A stretch of DNA of 64,000 nt from Bradyrhizobium acaciae (GTDB lineage: Bacteria; Pseudomonadota; Alphaproteobacteria; Rhizobiales; Xanthobacteraceae). The DNA lies in the NCBI RefSeq assembly GCF_020889785.1, contig NZ_JACMYK010000011.1:43299-107298 (forward strand), read 5' to 3'. Each line of letters begins with the position of its first letter. Position 1 is the stretch's first letter. This document shows, piece after piece, positions 17,733 to 26,260 of the stretch. Below the pieces are notes generated by a model that saw only the letters and a program-made list of their open reading frames with translations, was not told the DNA's origin and did no database searches. Made by a program: the position numbers and the translations under genes.

Positions 17733-18493
17733 GCAATCGCCCGATCTCGGAGGACGATCTGCATGCCTATGTCGACCATGCGCTCGAGGCAGAGCGTCAG
17801 GCCGAGGTCGCGGCCTATCTCGAAGGCCATCCGGACGTGGCCGAGCGTGTTGCGTCCTTTTCCGACCAGCGCAGCATGCTGCGTGCGGCGCTGGCACCGA
17901 TCGCGGAGGAGCCACTGCCGCCGCAGCTCAATCTGTCCAGGATCATCGAGAGCAAGCGACGCCGCCCCGCCTCCTTCCGCTGGGCGATCGCGGCGATGTT
18001 GATGCTCGCAATCGGCGGTGTCGGCGGTTGGGCGATCCGCGGCGCGACGGAGGCGCCGACAGGCGGCCTTGCCGCGCTCGCGCAAGAGGCAAGCGATTCC
18101 TATCATGTGTATGCCTCCGATCGGACCCGGCCGGTCGAACTGCGCGACAGCACCGAGCTGGTGCAGTGGGTTTCCAACAGGCTGCAACAGCCAGTCAAGC
18201 TGCCGGATCTGACCAAGTCAGGGTATCGCCTGATGGGCGGGCGGGTGGTGCCGACTGCGCACGGTCCGGCGGCCATGTTCATGTATGACGACGATCATGG
18301 CGAGCGGCTTGTGGTCCTGACCCGCCCGATGACGACAGATCAGAACGCGCCGATGGCACCGCATTCGGGCAGCGACTTCGCCGGCTTTTCCTGGGCCGAC
18401 GGTGGCATGGGCTATAGCGTCGTAGGACCGGGCGCAGCTGAGCAGCTGAAACCGCTTGCCAACGAAATCCGCAAGCAGGCGCAGGCGATCTAG
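17729..18493 (+). CDS. Membrane-bound anti-sigma factor
   Basis: The 254-residue protein has an N-terminal cytoplasmic anti-sigma helix bundle (SEDDLHAYVDHALEAERQAEV, residues 7-27), a single transmembrane segment (WAIAAMLMLAIGGVGGWAI, about 90-108) and a periplasmic domain of some 145 residues. No HxxxCxxC zinc motif is present, so it belongs to the zinc-free type of RskA/ChrR-like anti-sigma factors. It should hold the sigma factor of the preceding gene at the membrane until an envelope signal arrives. The periplasmic domain (YRLMGGRVVPTAHGPAAMFMYDDDHGERL) resembles the common C-terminal part of such anti-sigma factors in alphaproteobacteria. Confidence 0.88.
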   Translation: MSNRPISEDDLHAYVDHALEAERQAEVAAYLEGHPDVAERVASFSDQRSMLRAALAPIAEEPLPPQLNLSRIIESKRRRPASFRWAIAAMLMLAIGGVGGWAIRGATEAPTGGLAALAQEASDSYHVYASDRTRPVELRDSTELVQWVSNRLQQPVKLPDLTKSGYRLMGGRVVPTAHGPAAMFMYDDDHGERLVVLTRPMTTDQNAPMAPHSGSDFAGFSWADGGMGYSVVGPGAAEQLKPLANEIRKQAQAI

Positions 18494-18506
18494 TCCGGAC
18501 AGAGCC

Positions 18507-19751
18507 TCAGGGCTTGGTGTAGACCCAGAACAGTACGGTGCCGATCACCAGCGCGAAGGCGATGAACAGCAGCACCGCCGGCAGGCCGAACAGCGCGGCG
18601 ACGCCGGCAGTGCTCGATTGCAGCAGCGCCGCGCCGAGGAAGAACGCGAGGTTGACCGACGACAGTGCCTTGCCGGTGTTCTGGGCGTCGACCAGCTGCC
18701 GCGTCATGCCATAGATCAGCGGCTGCGCCGAGGTCGCGAGCCCGATCAGGATCAGCAGCACCAGATCATATTGCGTCGGCATCACGGCAACGCCGAGCAT
18801 GTTCGACACCGGGAAGTGCGGCGCGCCCGCCGCCATCAGCACCAGCAGCAGCGCGGCAATGGCGTGCGTGGACGCCACCATGGCACGGCGGTGCCCGAAC
18901 TTGCGATCGAACGCGCCGATACAGGCCGGACCGACGATCATCGCCAGCGTGAACAGGCCAAGCACGTTGCCGGCCTCGATGCGGCTCAAGCCCTTCACAT
19001 CCATCAGCCACGGTCCGCCCCACAAGCCGCGCAAGGTCAGTGACGCGCCGAGCGACACCAGCGACAGCGCGATCAACCCGCGCAGGCCACGCGACAGTCC
19101 GAGCCGCAGCACCTCCGCCATCTGCCGTAGCGGCGAGGAATCATCCGCATGCGCCGCCGGCTGCCGCGGCACCAGCGCGAACACCGCGATCAGCACGACG
19201 ATGCCGTAGCCGGCCGAGACCCAGAAGCCGGCACGCCAACCGAACTGATCGACCACGAAGGCCAGCGGACTTGCCGACAGCAGCATGCCGATATTGCCGA
19301 TCGAGAGGATCAGGCCGGACCACAGGCCGAACTTCGCCGCCGACATCTGCTTGGCCGCAAGCGTCATCGGGCACATCAGCATGCCCGAGGTGGCGACGCC
19401 GAGCATCAGTTGCCCGAGCACGAAGCTCGCGGGGCCGGCGGCGAGCGCCGAAACCAGTGTTCCGACCACGGTACCGGCGAGCAGGCTCAACGACACCGGT
19501 CGCACGCCGAAGCGATCCATCGCGGCACCGACCGGGATCTGCGAGGCGGCAAAGGAGAAATGATAGATCGAGGTGAGGCTCGCCAGCGCCTGCGGAGAGG
19601 TGCCGAAATCCCGTGCCATCAGATCGAGGCTGATCGCAGGAATCGTCCGCAGCAGCGTCGACAGCATGTGGCCGGAGGCCAACGCCAGAAGTGCAAGAAC
19701 CAGGGCGCGGAACCCGATCCCCGCCTCTTCTTTCGTCACCACGCCGTCCAC
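18507..19751 (-). CDS. MFS transporter
   Basis: The 414-residue protein has about 12 hydrophobic segments in two halves. The loop motif FGVRPVSLSLLAG after segment 2 matches the MFS motif A region and FDRKFGHRRAMVA its repeat in the second half. The start is GTG at 19751. It is convergent with the anti-sigma gene, 13 bases apart. Substrate cannot be inferred; MFS carriers of this size move sugars, organic acids or drugs by proton coupling. Confidence 0.88.
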   Translation of the reverse strand: MDGVVTKEEAGIGFRALVLALLALASGHMLSTLLRTIPAISLDLMARDFGTSPQALASLTSIYHFSFAASQIPVGAAMDRFGVRPVSLSLLAGTVVGTLVSALAAGPASFVLGQLMLGVATSGMLMCPMTLAAKQMSAAKFGLWSGLILSIGNIGMLLSASPLAFVVDQFGWRAGFWVSAGYGIVVLIAVFALVPRQPAAHADDSSPLRQMAEVLRLGLSRGLRGLIALSLVSLGASLTLRGLWGGPWLMDVKGLSRIEAGNVLGLFTLAMIVGPACIGAFDRKFGHRRAMVASTHAIAALLLVLMAAGAPHFPVSNMLGVAVMPTQYDLVLLILIGLATSAQPLIYGMTRQLVDAQNTGKALSSVNLAFFLGAALLQSSTAGVAALFGLPAVLLFIAFALVIGTVLFWVYTKP

Positions 19752-19851
19752 GAATCGCCTCTTCCCTGAGCGCTTTCGGGAGGGCGTAACATTATTGGAT
19801 GGGGGGTGCCAACTTTCTAGGCAGAGCGAATTTTGGCGACCTATCGGGAGG

Positions 19852-19977
19852 TCACCTCTCCCGCTTGAGGCGGAGGTCGCATCGCATCGAAGATGCGATG
19901 CGGGTGGAGGCTCTCACCACGATACGACTCGTGGAGAGAGCGCCCACCCGAACCCTTCCCCGCAAGCGGGAGAGGGA
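19852..19977. repeat. Intergenic palindromic repeat, family E (copy 1)
   Basis: Bounded by TCACCTCTCCCGCTTGAGGC and CCCCGCAAGCGGGAGAGGGA, with an internal GCATCGCATCGAAGATGCGATGC hairpin. Related copies lie at 28798-28922 and 46746-46896. It separates the MFS gene from the oxidoreductase gene. Confidence 0.8.
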
Positions 19978-20008
19978 GCACACCTGTTATGCGGGAAAGT
20001 TCGTCATA

Positions 20009-20854
20009 TTACTGCTTATGGAACACCAGCGTGCGCAGCTCGATGCTCTCGCGCGGCGCCGCATCCGCCGGCGTGGTCGGATCGACAAACGCCGTATGCG
20101 GCCCAAAGCGCGTGCGGCCGTCGGTTGCGGAGTCGTAGCATTTCAGCAGGATCGCCTCGTCCGGCGTCATCTCGGGAATATAGAACCAGCGATGGTTCGG
20201 ATTGTACTTCACCGAATAGGTCTCGCCGCTGCGGTTCGGGTAGATCAGGTCCGAGGCGATCAAATCCTCCGGTGCGACGGTGGTGCCGTCGGCCATCGCC
20301 AGCGGTGAATCGCGCAAGGGGCCACGGATCGGGCGCCACAGATTGATCACCTGGACCCGGCCTTTGACCAGTTGCTCGGCCTCGTCGGGCAGATGTTCGA
20401 ACACGCGGTTGCGGCCAGACACCGCGGTCTGGTCGACATGGACGCGGGTCGCCGGCTGGCGCGGTCCGCCGCCGCGGATATCGGCCGCACCCTCGACGCG
20501 CTTGCGCACGGTGTGATCGAAGATGAGCACGCGGTCCGCCTTCAGCGTCGCCTTCAGGAACGCTTCGACGGCGGGATAGTAGACATTGCGGACTTCATTG
20601 TCGTCGTAATAGTCCTTCACGACGGTCGGATGCTTGACCAGCGCAAAACCCTCGCGGTCGAGCGAGAAGCTGTCTGATATCAGGCGCCCGTCGAAGATCG
20701 GGACATTGTGGGGTTCAGGCAGCGCGGTGGATTTGGGTTCGCCGGGCGGCGGATCGAAAGCGTAAGTCCGGGGCTTGCCCGGCGTCGGCGCAAGGTAATT
20801 CAGTTCAGCGGTCACAAACGGCAGCGACTCGATGCGAGTTTCTTGAAGGCCCAC
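20009..20854 (-). CDS. CmcJ/NvfI-like oxidoreductase (hydroxylase/desaturase family)
   Basis: The 281-residue protein resembles the CmcJ/NvfI/AsaB group of 2-oxoglutarate/Fe(II)-like oxidoreductases known mainly from cephamycin and fungal meroterpenoid pathways. Visible motifs are RVHVDQTAVSG (His and Asp, about residues 136-146), NLWRPIRGPLRDSPLAM near 170-190 and a later HRWFYIPEMTPDEAILLKCYDS followed by GPHTAFVDP. These match the HxD...H pattern expected for iron. The GTG at 20854 is chosen because GGGAGAT lies five bases upstream; the frame stays open to 20983 but without family resemblance. It stands alone between repeats, so its substrate is unknown. Bacterial members are mostly uncharacterised. 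Confidence 0.75.
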   Translation of the reverse strand: MGLQETRIESLPFVTAELNYLAPTPGKPRTYAFDPPPGEPKSTALPEPHNVPIFDGRLISDSFSLDREGFALVKHPTVVKDYYDDNEVRNVYYPAVEAFLKATLKADRVLIFDHTVRKRVEGAADIRGGGPRQPATRVHVDQTAVSGRNRVFEHLPDEAEQLVKGRVQVINLWRPIRGPLRDSPLAMADGTTVAPEDLIASDLIYPNRSGETYSVKYNPNHRWFYIPEMTPDEAILLKCYDSATDGRTRFGPHTAFVDPTTPADAAPRESIELRTLVFHKQ

Positions 20855-21220
20855 GGTGATCTCCCGGACTCGATTGTTCGTGCTTTTGATCTTGGCGGCA
20901 CGAGCCGGAGTGACAAGGGCGCGGCGAAAATAGCAACGTTGCGGTTTTGAAGAGCGCAGAACGGGGAAAATCTTTGCCGGCATACGGCGCGCCGACGAAT
21001 GGATATTTTTGCGATCACGGACTCGTTAGCGTGATGAATGTTGGCGCATCCTCTCCACGCCCGTCGTCCTGGCGAATGCCAGGACCCATAACCACCGAAG
21101 TGGATGATGAGCGGGATAGCGGCCCCAGCGTCGTCCAAAAACAGACGATTGGGGTAATGGGTCCTGGCTTTCGCCAGGACGACGCTGATGGTGCATTTGC
21201 AACCGCCTATGCCGTCACGC
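20855..21220. other. Gene-free stretch upstream of the oxidoreductase gene
   Basis: Apart from the family C repeat at 21062-21184 and the presumed promoter of the leftward gene at 20854, I see no convincing gene here. The reading frame open to 20983 lacks family resemblance and a good ribosome-binding site. Confidence 0.5.
21062..21184. repeat. Intergenic palindromic repeat, family C (copy 2)
   Basis: Arms CGTCGTCCTGGCGAATGCC and GGCTTTCGCCAGGACGACG are inverted. It shares the internal ATAACCACCG and GGGGTAATGGGTC parts with the copy at 9695-9817. Compensating changes (CCCGG to CCTGG in one arm, CCGGG to CCAGG in the other) show that the hairpin, not just the sequence, is preserved. Confidence 0.88.
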
Positions 21221-22162
21221 TTACAGCCCCGCGCCCTTCTCGACCGCCGCACCAAACGACCGGTCGACGATATCCGCAGCGTCGATCTTCTGCCGGATCA
21301 GGCCCCAGCGGTCGTAGAGGTCGATGGTCTTCTGTTCGTCGGCCACCACGCTGTCGTCGATCGGCGCGATGCGGATTTTTGCCCGCGTCAGCCAGTTCAC
21401 CGCCACCGCGGGCGGGATGTTCATCAGCCTGCCCCACGTCGCAGCATAACCTTCGACGTTGTTCTGCGACCAGGCGCGCGCGGTCGCCAGACGTCGCACG
21501 AAATCCTCGAGCTCGGCGCGCTTGCCCTTGATCGCGTCAGGCGTTGCGACCTGGAAACCGAGGCCGGGCGTGATGCCATCGGCCGTGATCACCCGGCGCG
21601 ACTTGAACAGAACCTCTTCCTGGCTGACATAAGGCTCCCAAGTCGACCAGGCATCGACCGAGCCTTGCGTGTAGGCGACCTTCGCATCCGACGGCGCGAG
21701 GAACACGATCTGCACGTCGGTCGCCTTCCAGCCGTGCGACTCCAGCGCCGCCAGGATCAGCTGATGGCCGATCGAGCCGCGGCCGGTCGCGATCTTCTTG
21801 CCGCGCAGATCGTCAAAGTTCTTGATGGCGGAATTCTCCGGCACCAGGACTGCAAGCCCCTCGCCCGACTGCCTGACCGCTGCAATCGCCTTGACCGGGA
21901 CGTTGGCAGCGGCCGCAAAGGTGAACGGCGCATCGCCGACCAGGCCGGTGTCGATTGCACCCGCGCCCAAGGCTTCCAGCAGCGGCGCCGCGGCGGCGAA
22001 CTCCTTCCATTCGATCTTGTAGGGGACGTCCTTGAGCACGCCGGCCGCTTCCATTACGGCCTGCGAATTGCCCTTCTGGTCGCCGACGCGCAGCGTGGTC
22101 TGCGCGGCGGCAACATCGATGGCGGCGAGCGCAAGCGCCGCCGCGACAATGAGACGGATCAT
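21221..22162 (-). CDS. Aliphatic sulfonate-type periplasmic binding protein (SsuA-like)
   Basis: The 313-residue precursor has a short signal peptide (MIRLIVAAALALAAIDVAAA) and then TLRVGDQKGNSQAVMEAAG, the opening of SsuA-type sulfonate-binding proteins. IDTGLVGDAPFTFAAAA and VDAWSTWEPYVS are conserved ligand-pocket segments. It is the last gene of a leftward operon; its ATG overlaps the stop of the SsuD-like gene by four bases (ATGA). A paralogue with the same DQKG and KIEW segments is encoded at 27803-28795. It delivers an organosulfonate or related sulfur compound to the permease encoded at 25244-26260. Confidence 0.9.
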   Translation of the reverse strand: MIRLIVAAALALAAIDVAAAQTTLRVGDQKGNSQAVMEAAGVLKDVPYKIEWKEFAAAAPLLEALGAGAIDTGLVGDAPFTFAAAANVPVKAIAAVRQSGEGLAVLVPENSAIKNFDDLRGKKIATGRGSIGHQLILAALESHGWKATDVQIVFLAPSDAKVAYTQGSVDAWSTWEPYVSQEEVLFKSRRVITADGITPGLGFQVATPDAIKGKRAELEDFVRRLATARAWSQNNVEGYAATWGRLMNIPPAVAVNWLTRAKIRIAPIDDSVVADEQKTIDLYDRWGLIRQKIDAADIVDRSFGAAVEKGAGL

Positions 22163-23253
22163 TCGGCGGCGATCCCCCGCTGCTGGTCGCGCGCTTCGAT
22201 CAGCTTGCGGGTCAGCGGGATCAGAGCGCGGCCATAGTCGATGGCATCGACCAGCGGATCGAAGCCGCGGATCAGGAAGTGGCTGACGCCGAGATCGTAA
22301 TAATCGGCAAACACCTCGGCGACCTGCTCGGGCGCGCCGACCAGCGCGGTCGTGTTGCTGTTGGCGCCGGTGAGCTTTGCAATTTCGGTCCACAGCCGCT
22401 TGTCGATGCGCGTACCCTGATCCGCCAGCGCCAGCAGCCGCTTGGCGCCGTCGGTCGCATGATTGGGCCGCCGGTAGCCGGTCTGGTCCTGCAGCGCGGT
22501 GGCACGCTCGAGGATATGCTCCGCCTTCGCCCACGCCTTCTCCTCGGTATCGGCCAGGATCGGCCGCACCGACAGGCTGAAGCGCGGCGTCGGCCGGCCG
22601 TGCCTGGCCGCAGCGGCGCGCACCCGGGCGGTAACGTCGCGCACCTGCGCGTAGGATTCACCCCACAGCGCGAAGGTATCGGCATGCTTGCCCGCGACCT
22701 CGACCGCGGCATCCGAACCGCCGCCGACGAAGGTATAGATACCGCCCTTCTGCAACGGCTTCACCTGCGAGAAGCCGTTCTCGACGTTGTAATACTTGCC
22801 GCTGTAGTTGAACGGCTTCTCGCTGGTCCATTCCAGCCGCACCACGTCGAGGAATTCGCTGGTGCGGGCGTAGCGCTCGTCCTTGTCGTCGAGCGTGTTG
22901 CCGTCCTGGCGCAGCTCGATGGCGTTGCCGCCGGTGATGACGTGCAGCGAGACGCGACCGCCATAGAATTGATCCAGCGTCGCGAGCTGGCGCGCCAAGA
23001 GCGTCGGCGCGGTGAAGCCCGGGCGCTGCGCGATCATCACCTTCAGCTGCTTGGTGATGGTCAGGACATGCTGCGCGACCTGCAACGCGTCAGGGGTAGT
23101 CGAGTGGAACGCCAGCAGCGCGCGATCGAAGCCGGCCAGCTCATGGGCCTTGGCGACGGTCTCGATATAGGGCGGATCAAGTACCGGCCCGGACCGGACG
23201 ATGGTCTCGGAAGCATTGTTGTTGGTGATGAAGCCGATGAACTCGACCGGCAT
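22159..23253 (-). CDS. Alkanesulfonate monooxygenase-like flavoenzyme (SsuD family)
   Basis: A 364-residue FMNH2-dependent monooxygenase of the bacterial luciferase-like group. Visible features are the N-terminal VEFIGFITNNNASE, RPGFTAPTLLARQLATLDQ with GRVSLHVITGG (the FMN-pocket stretch of SsuD), RYARTSEFLDVVRLEW and YTFVGGGSDAA. SsuD cleaves the C-S bond of alkanesulfonates to aldehyde and sulfite using reduced flavin supplied by a separate reductase, for which I see no gene here. ATG 23253 (MPVEFIGF) is preferred to a TTG at 23262. It lies in the organosulfur operon between the SfnB-like and SsuA-like genes. Confidence 0.9.
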   Translation of the reverse strand: MPVEFIGFITNNNASETIVRSGPVLDPPYIETVAKAHELAGFDRALLAFHSTTPDALQVAQHVLTITKQLKVMIAQRPGFTAPTLLARQLATLDQFYGGRVSLHVITGGNAIELRQDGNTLDDKDERYARTSEFLDVVRLEWTSEKPFNYSGKYYNVENGFSQVKPLQKGGIYTFVGGGSDAAVEVAGKHADTFALWGESYAQVRDVTARVRAAAARHGRPTPRFSLSVRPILADTEEKAWAKAEHILERATALQDQTGYRRPNHATDGAKRLLALADQGTRIDKRLWTEIAKLTGANSNTTALVGAPEQVAEVFADYYDLGVSHFLIRGFDPLVDAIDYGRALIPLTRKLIEARDQQRGIAAE

Positions 23254-23286
23254 GACTGACAACTCCGTTGTTGTTGGCTGTTGTTT

Positions 23287-24459
23287 TCAGACGCCCAGCG
23301 CGTGGCGTCCGGCGGAGACACGGGTGGCATCGTCTTGCGGGGTATGGACGCGTCCGCACAGCACGTCGCGGTAATGCCGCTCCAGCGGATTGGTTCGCGA
23401 CAGGCCGTGATTGCTGGTCAGCGACAAGGCATCCTCCACCACTGCTGCGGCGTTATTGGTCACCGTCAGCTTGATGATGTTAGACTCGATCGCCGAAAGC
23501 TGGAAGCCGTTATCGAAATCGGCGGTGAAGCTGTCGATCAGGCGGGCATTGACCGCAAGACGGGCCTCGATGCTGCCGACCACCTCCTGGATGCGCGGCA
23601 CGGTCGCCAGCGGCGCGCCGAGATTGGCGGGCACCCGCTCCTTCAGGAATTTGACCAGCCAGTCGCGGGCGGCGCGGGCGATGCCGTCATAGATCGCGGC
23701 GACGAAAATCGCGTGCACGGTCGCCTGGGTGACGTCAGGAACCTTCCAGTCGTCGGGCCTGCGGACGTCGATCTCGTAGTCCAGCGGAAACACCACGTCG
23801 TCGAAGGTCACCGTGTGGCTACCGCTGGCGCGCAGGCCGAGATGATCCCAGGTCTCTTCGATGCGCGTTCCCGGCAGGCCGGCGGGAACCAGAAACAACC
23901 CGACACGGGTGTCGGGCTCGTCGGTTTTCGCCCAGACCGAATACCATTTCAGGATCGGCGCGCCGGTCGAATAGATCTTGCGGCCGGTCAGCCGCCAGCC
24001 GGTCTCGGTGCGACGCACCGTGGTCGCCGGCAGGCCGCCGCGCGCGGGCGAGCCGAGTTCGGGCTCGACGCGCAAAGCGTTGATCAGCGCGACGCCCTCG
24101 ACGGTTTCCCTGGCGAGCTTCCGCGCCAGCCGGCCCGGCCACCGCGTGCTGCGCGCCATCACCAGATGCTGGATGTAATGCATCGACAGCACCAGCGCGG
24201 TCGACGGATCGGCCTTGCCGATGATGCCGAGCACGCGGGTGGCATCGCGCGCGCCTGCCCCTCCGCCGCCGAGCGCCGCCGGCACCGTCAGCGCCAGCAG
24301 CCCCTCGCGGGAGAGATCGGTGAAATTCTCGAAAGGAAAGCTGGCGTCGCGGTCATGCGCGGGCGCGCGCACGGCAAACACATCGGCGAGCCGCAACGCA
24401 CGTGCGATGTGCTCCGGCTCGTCCGCACGCGGCAGCTCCCGCGCTGCTGTCGTCACCAT
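23287..24459 (-). CDS. SfnB/DszC-like flavin monooxygenase (acyl-CoA dehydrogenase fold)
   Basis: The 390-residue protein has an acyl-CoA dehydrogenase fold: a helical N-terminal domain, a beta domain with GWRLTGRKIYSTGAPILKWYSVWA (about 140-165) and GLRASGSHTVTFDDV (about 200-215), and a C-terminal helical domain with NNAAAVVEDALSLTSNHGLSR. The Ser-rich beta-domain motif and context place it with SfnB and DszC, flavin-dependent monooxygenases that act on sulfones and dibenzothiophene, not with CoA dehydrogenases. It overlaps the ATPase stop by seven bases and precedes the SsuD-like gene, so it probably prepares an organosulfur compound for C-S cleavage. Confidence 0.85.
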   Translation of the reverse strand: MVTTAARELPRADEPEHIARALRLADVFAVRAPAHDRDASFPFENFTDLSREGLLALTVPAALGGGGAGARDATRVLGIIGKADPSTALVLSMHYIQHLVMARSTRWPGRLARKLARETVEGVALINALRVEPELGSPARGGLPATTVRRTETGWRLTGRKIYSTGAPILKWYSVWAKTDEPDTRVGLFLVPAGLPGTRIEETWDHLGLRASGSHTVTFDDVVFPLDYEIDVRRPDDWKVPDVTQATVHAIFVAAIYDGIARAARDWLVKFLKERVPANLGAPLATVPRIQEVVGSIEARLAVNARLIDSFTADFDNGFQLSAIESNIIKLTVTNNAAAVVEDALSLTSNHGLSRTNPLERHYRDVLCGRVHTPQDDATRVSAGRHALGV

Positions 24460-25250
24460 GTCGCCTCCAGTCCGAGCAGGCCGAGGATCTGCTTGCGCAG
24501 ATCGGCGAGATAAGGATCGCCGCGATGCCGTGGGTATGGCCGCGCGACGGCGATATCAGCCTTGATCCGCGCCGGCCGATCGGAGAGCACGATGACGCGG
24601 TTGGCGAGCACCAGCGCTTCCTCGACGTCATGGGTGACGAGCAGCGTGGTGAAGCCCTTGCGCTGCCACAACGCAACCAGCTCAGCCTGCATCGCGATCC
24701 GCGTCAGCGAGTCGAGCTTGCCGAGCGGCTCGTCCAGCACCAGGATCTTGGGATCGTTGACCAGCGCCCGCGCCAGCGCGACGCGCTGCGCCATGCCGCC
24801 GGAGAGTTGATGCGGATAGGCATTGCGAAACGACGACAGCCCGACCAGCTCGATCACCGCATCGACCCGGTGCCGCTGCGTCTTCAGGATGCCCTGCGCC
24901 TCCAGCCCGAGCGCGACATTGTCCCACACCGAACGCCACGGAAACAGCGTCGGGTCCTGGAACACGACGACGCGCGACGGATGCGGTCCGGTGATGCGGA
25001 CCTCGTCTTCCCGCAGCGAACCGGTACGCGGCTTCTCCAGTCCGGCCACCAGCCGCAGCAGGGTCGACTTGCCGCAGCCGGACGGGCCGAGCAGCGCGAC
25101 GAACTCGCCCGGCGCGATCGAAAGATTCACATTGTCGAGCACCGGCAGCGTGGCGCCATCGATATCGAAGGCGTGGCTGACGCCATCGATATCGAGCTCG
25201 GCGCCCACGGCGGGATAGATGATCGCTTCGGCGGCAGATTGCACTACCAT
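24453..25250 (-). CDS. ABC transporter ATP-binding protein, SsuB/TauB type
   Basis: The 265-residue ATPase has Walker A GPSGCGKST, signature LSGGMAQRVALARAL, Walker B ILVLDEPLGKLD and VTHDVEEAL with the switch histidine. ATG 25250 overlaps the permease stop (ATGGTAG), which fixes the start; the same frame stays open far upstream only as a shadow of the permease gene. It energises uptake of the organosulfur substrate. Confidence 0.93.
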   Translation of the reverse strand: MVVQSAAEAIIYPAVGAELDIDGVSHAFDIDGATLPVLDNVNLSIAPGEFVALLGPSGCGKSTLLRLVAGLEKPRTGSLREDEVRITGPHPSRVVVFQDPTLFPWRSVWDNVALGLEAQGILKTQRHRVDAVIELVGLSSFRNAYPHQLSGGMAQRVALARALVNDPKILVLDEPLGKLDSLTRIAMQAELVALWQRKGFTTLLVTHDVEEALVLANRVIVLSDRPARIKADIAVARPYPRHRGDPYLADLRKQILGLLGLEATW

Positions 25251-26260
25251 TTGACGACGCCCTTCTGCCAGACCAGCAGGCGGTCGCGGGTGCGGAACAA
25301 GAGCGTGATCGCGCCGGAGCACAGCAGTGACATCACGATCAGCGCCGCATACATGTTGGCATAGGCCGCCCAGCCCTGCGCCCATTGCAGGTACCAGCCG
25401 AGGCCTGCCTTGACGCCGATCATCTCGGCAACGACAAGCACCGCAAAGGACGAGCCCAGCCCCATGAACAGGCCGACGAACACATGCGGCAGCGCCGCGG
25501 GGATCGCGACCTTCAGCACCAGGAACGACGGCTTTGCGCCGAGGGTGCGCGCGACGTCGTAATAGGCGCTGCTGACGCTCGCCACGCCGGACCAGGTCAA
25601 GACCGTCACCGGGAAGCCGGTGGCGAGCGCGATCAGGAAGGTCGAGGCGCTCCAGCTCGACGGGAAGGTGAAGAAGGCGATCGGCAACCAGGCGGTGGCC
25701 GGCAGCGGACCGATGAAGCGCAGCACCGGATGCACCCAGTAGCCAATCTTTTGCGACCAACCGATCGAGACGCCGGTGATAAAGCCGACGGTCGCGCCGA
25801 TGATGTAACCGCCGAGTTGCAGCTTGATCGAGGCGAACACGCTGTCGAGCAGTTTTGGCAGATCGTCGGTGTAAACCTCGAGGATCGACTGTGGCGGTGG
25901 GAAGAACGGCAACGGCAGCCAGGCGAATTTCGCGGTGGCGACCTCCCACAGCGTGACGAAGGCGCCGAACGCCAGCAGCCACGGCGCACGCTTGCGCAGT
26001 GCCTGCCCGGCACTGCCGAGATAATCCGCGCTGAATGTGCCGAACAGGATGAAGGCCGCGATGACGATCGCCCCGATGCCGAGCGATCCGGTCCGCGACC
26101 AGTCGCCGAGATCGGGCCAATACAGGCATGACAGGCCGAACGCGAGCCAGACGAGGCTCGCCGCAAGCCCGACGCCATAGCGGCCGGAAAGGTTCGAGAA
26201 CGTGAGCGCGGCGCGCGGCGCGGCCGGGGCCGTCGTATCAGACACTGAATACGTCGACAT
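25244..26260 (-). CDS. ABC transporter permease, SsuC/TauC type with extra N-terminal segments
   Basis: The protein has 338 residues against about 260 for most SsuC/TauC permeases. The extra N-terminus contains hydrophobic segments (LAASLVWLAFGLSCLYWP and LGIGAIVIAAFILFG). The core carries LPLPFFPPPQSI, FIGPLPATAWLPIAFFTFP and the ATPase-contact loop at ARTLGAKPSFLVLKVAIPAA. It overlaps the binding-protein stop upstream by 23 bases and the ATPase start downstream. It is the only permease for the three binding proteins of this cluster. Confidence 0.9.
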   Translation of the reverse strand: MSTYSVSDTTAPAAPRAALTFSNLSGRYGVGLAASLVWLAFGLSCLYWPDLGDWSRTGSLGIGAIVIAAFILFGTFSADYLGSAGQALRKRAPWLLAFGAFVTLWEVATAKFAWLPLPFFPPPQSILEVYTDDLPKLLDSVFASIKLQLGGYIIGATVGFITGVSIGWSQKIGYWVHPVLRFIGPLPATAWLPIAFFTFPSSWSASTFLIALATGFPVTVLTWSGVASVSSAYYDVARTLGAKPSFLVLKVAIPAALPHVFVGLFMGLGSSFAVLVVAEMIGVKAGLGWYLQWAQGWAAYANMYAALIVMSLLCSGAITLLFRTRDRLLVWQKGVVKW

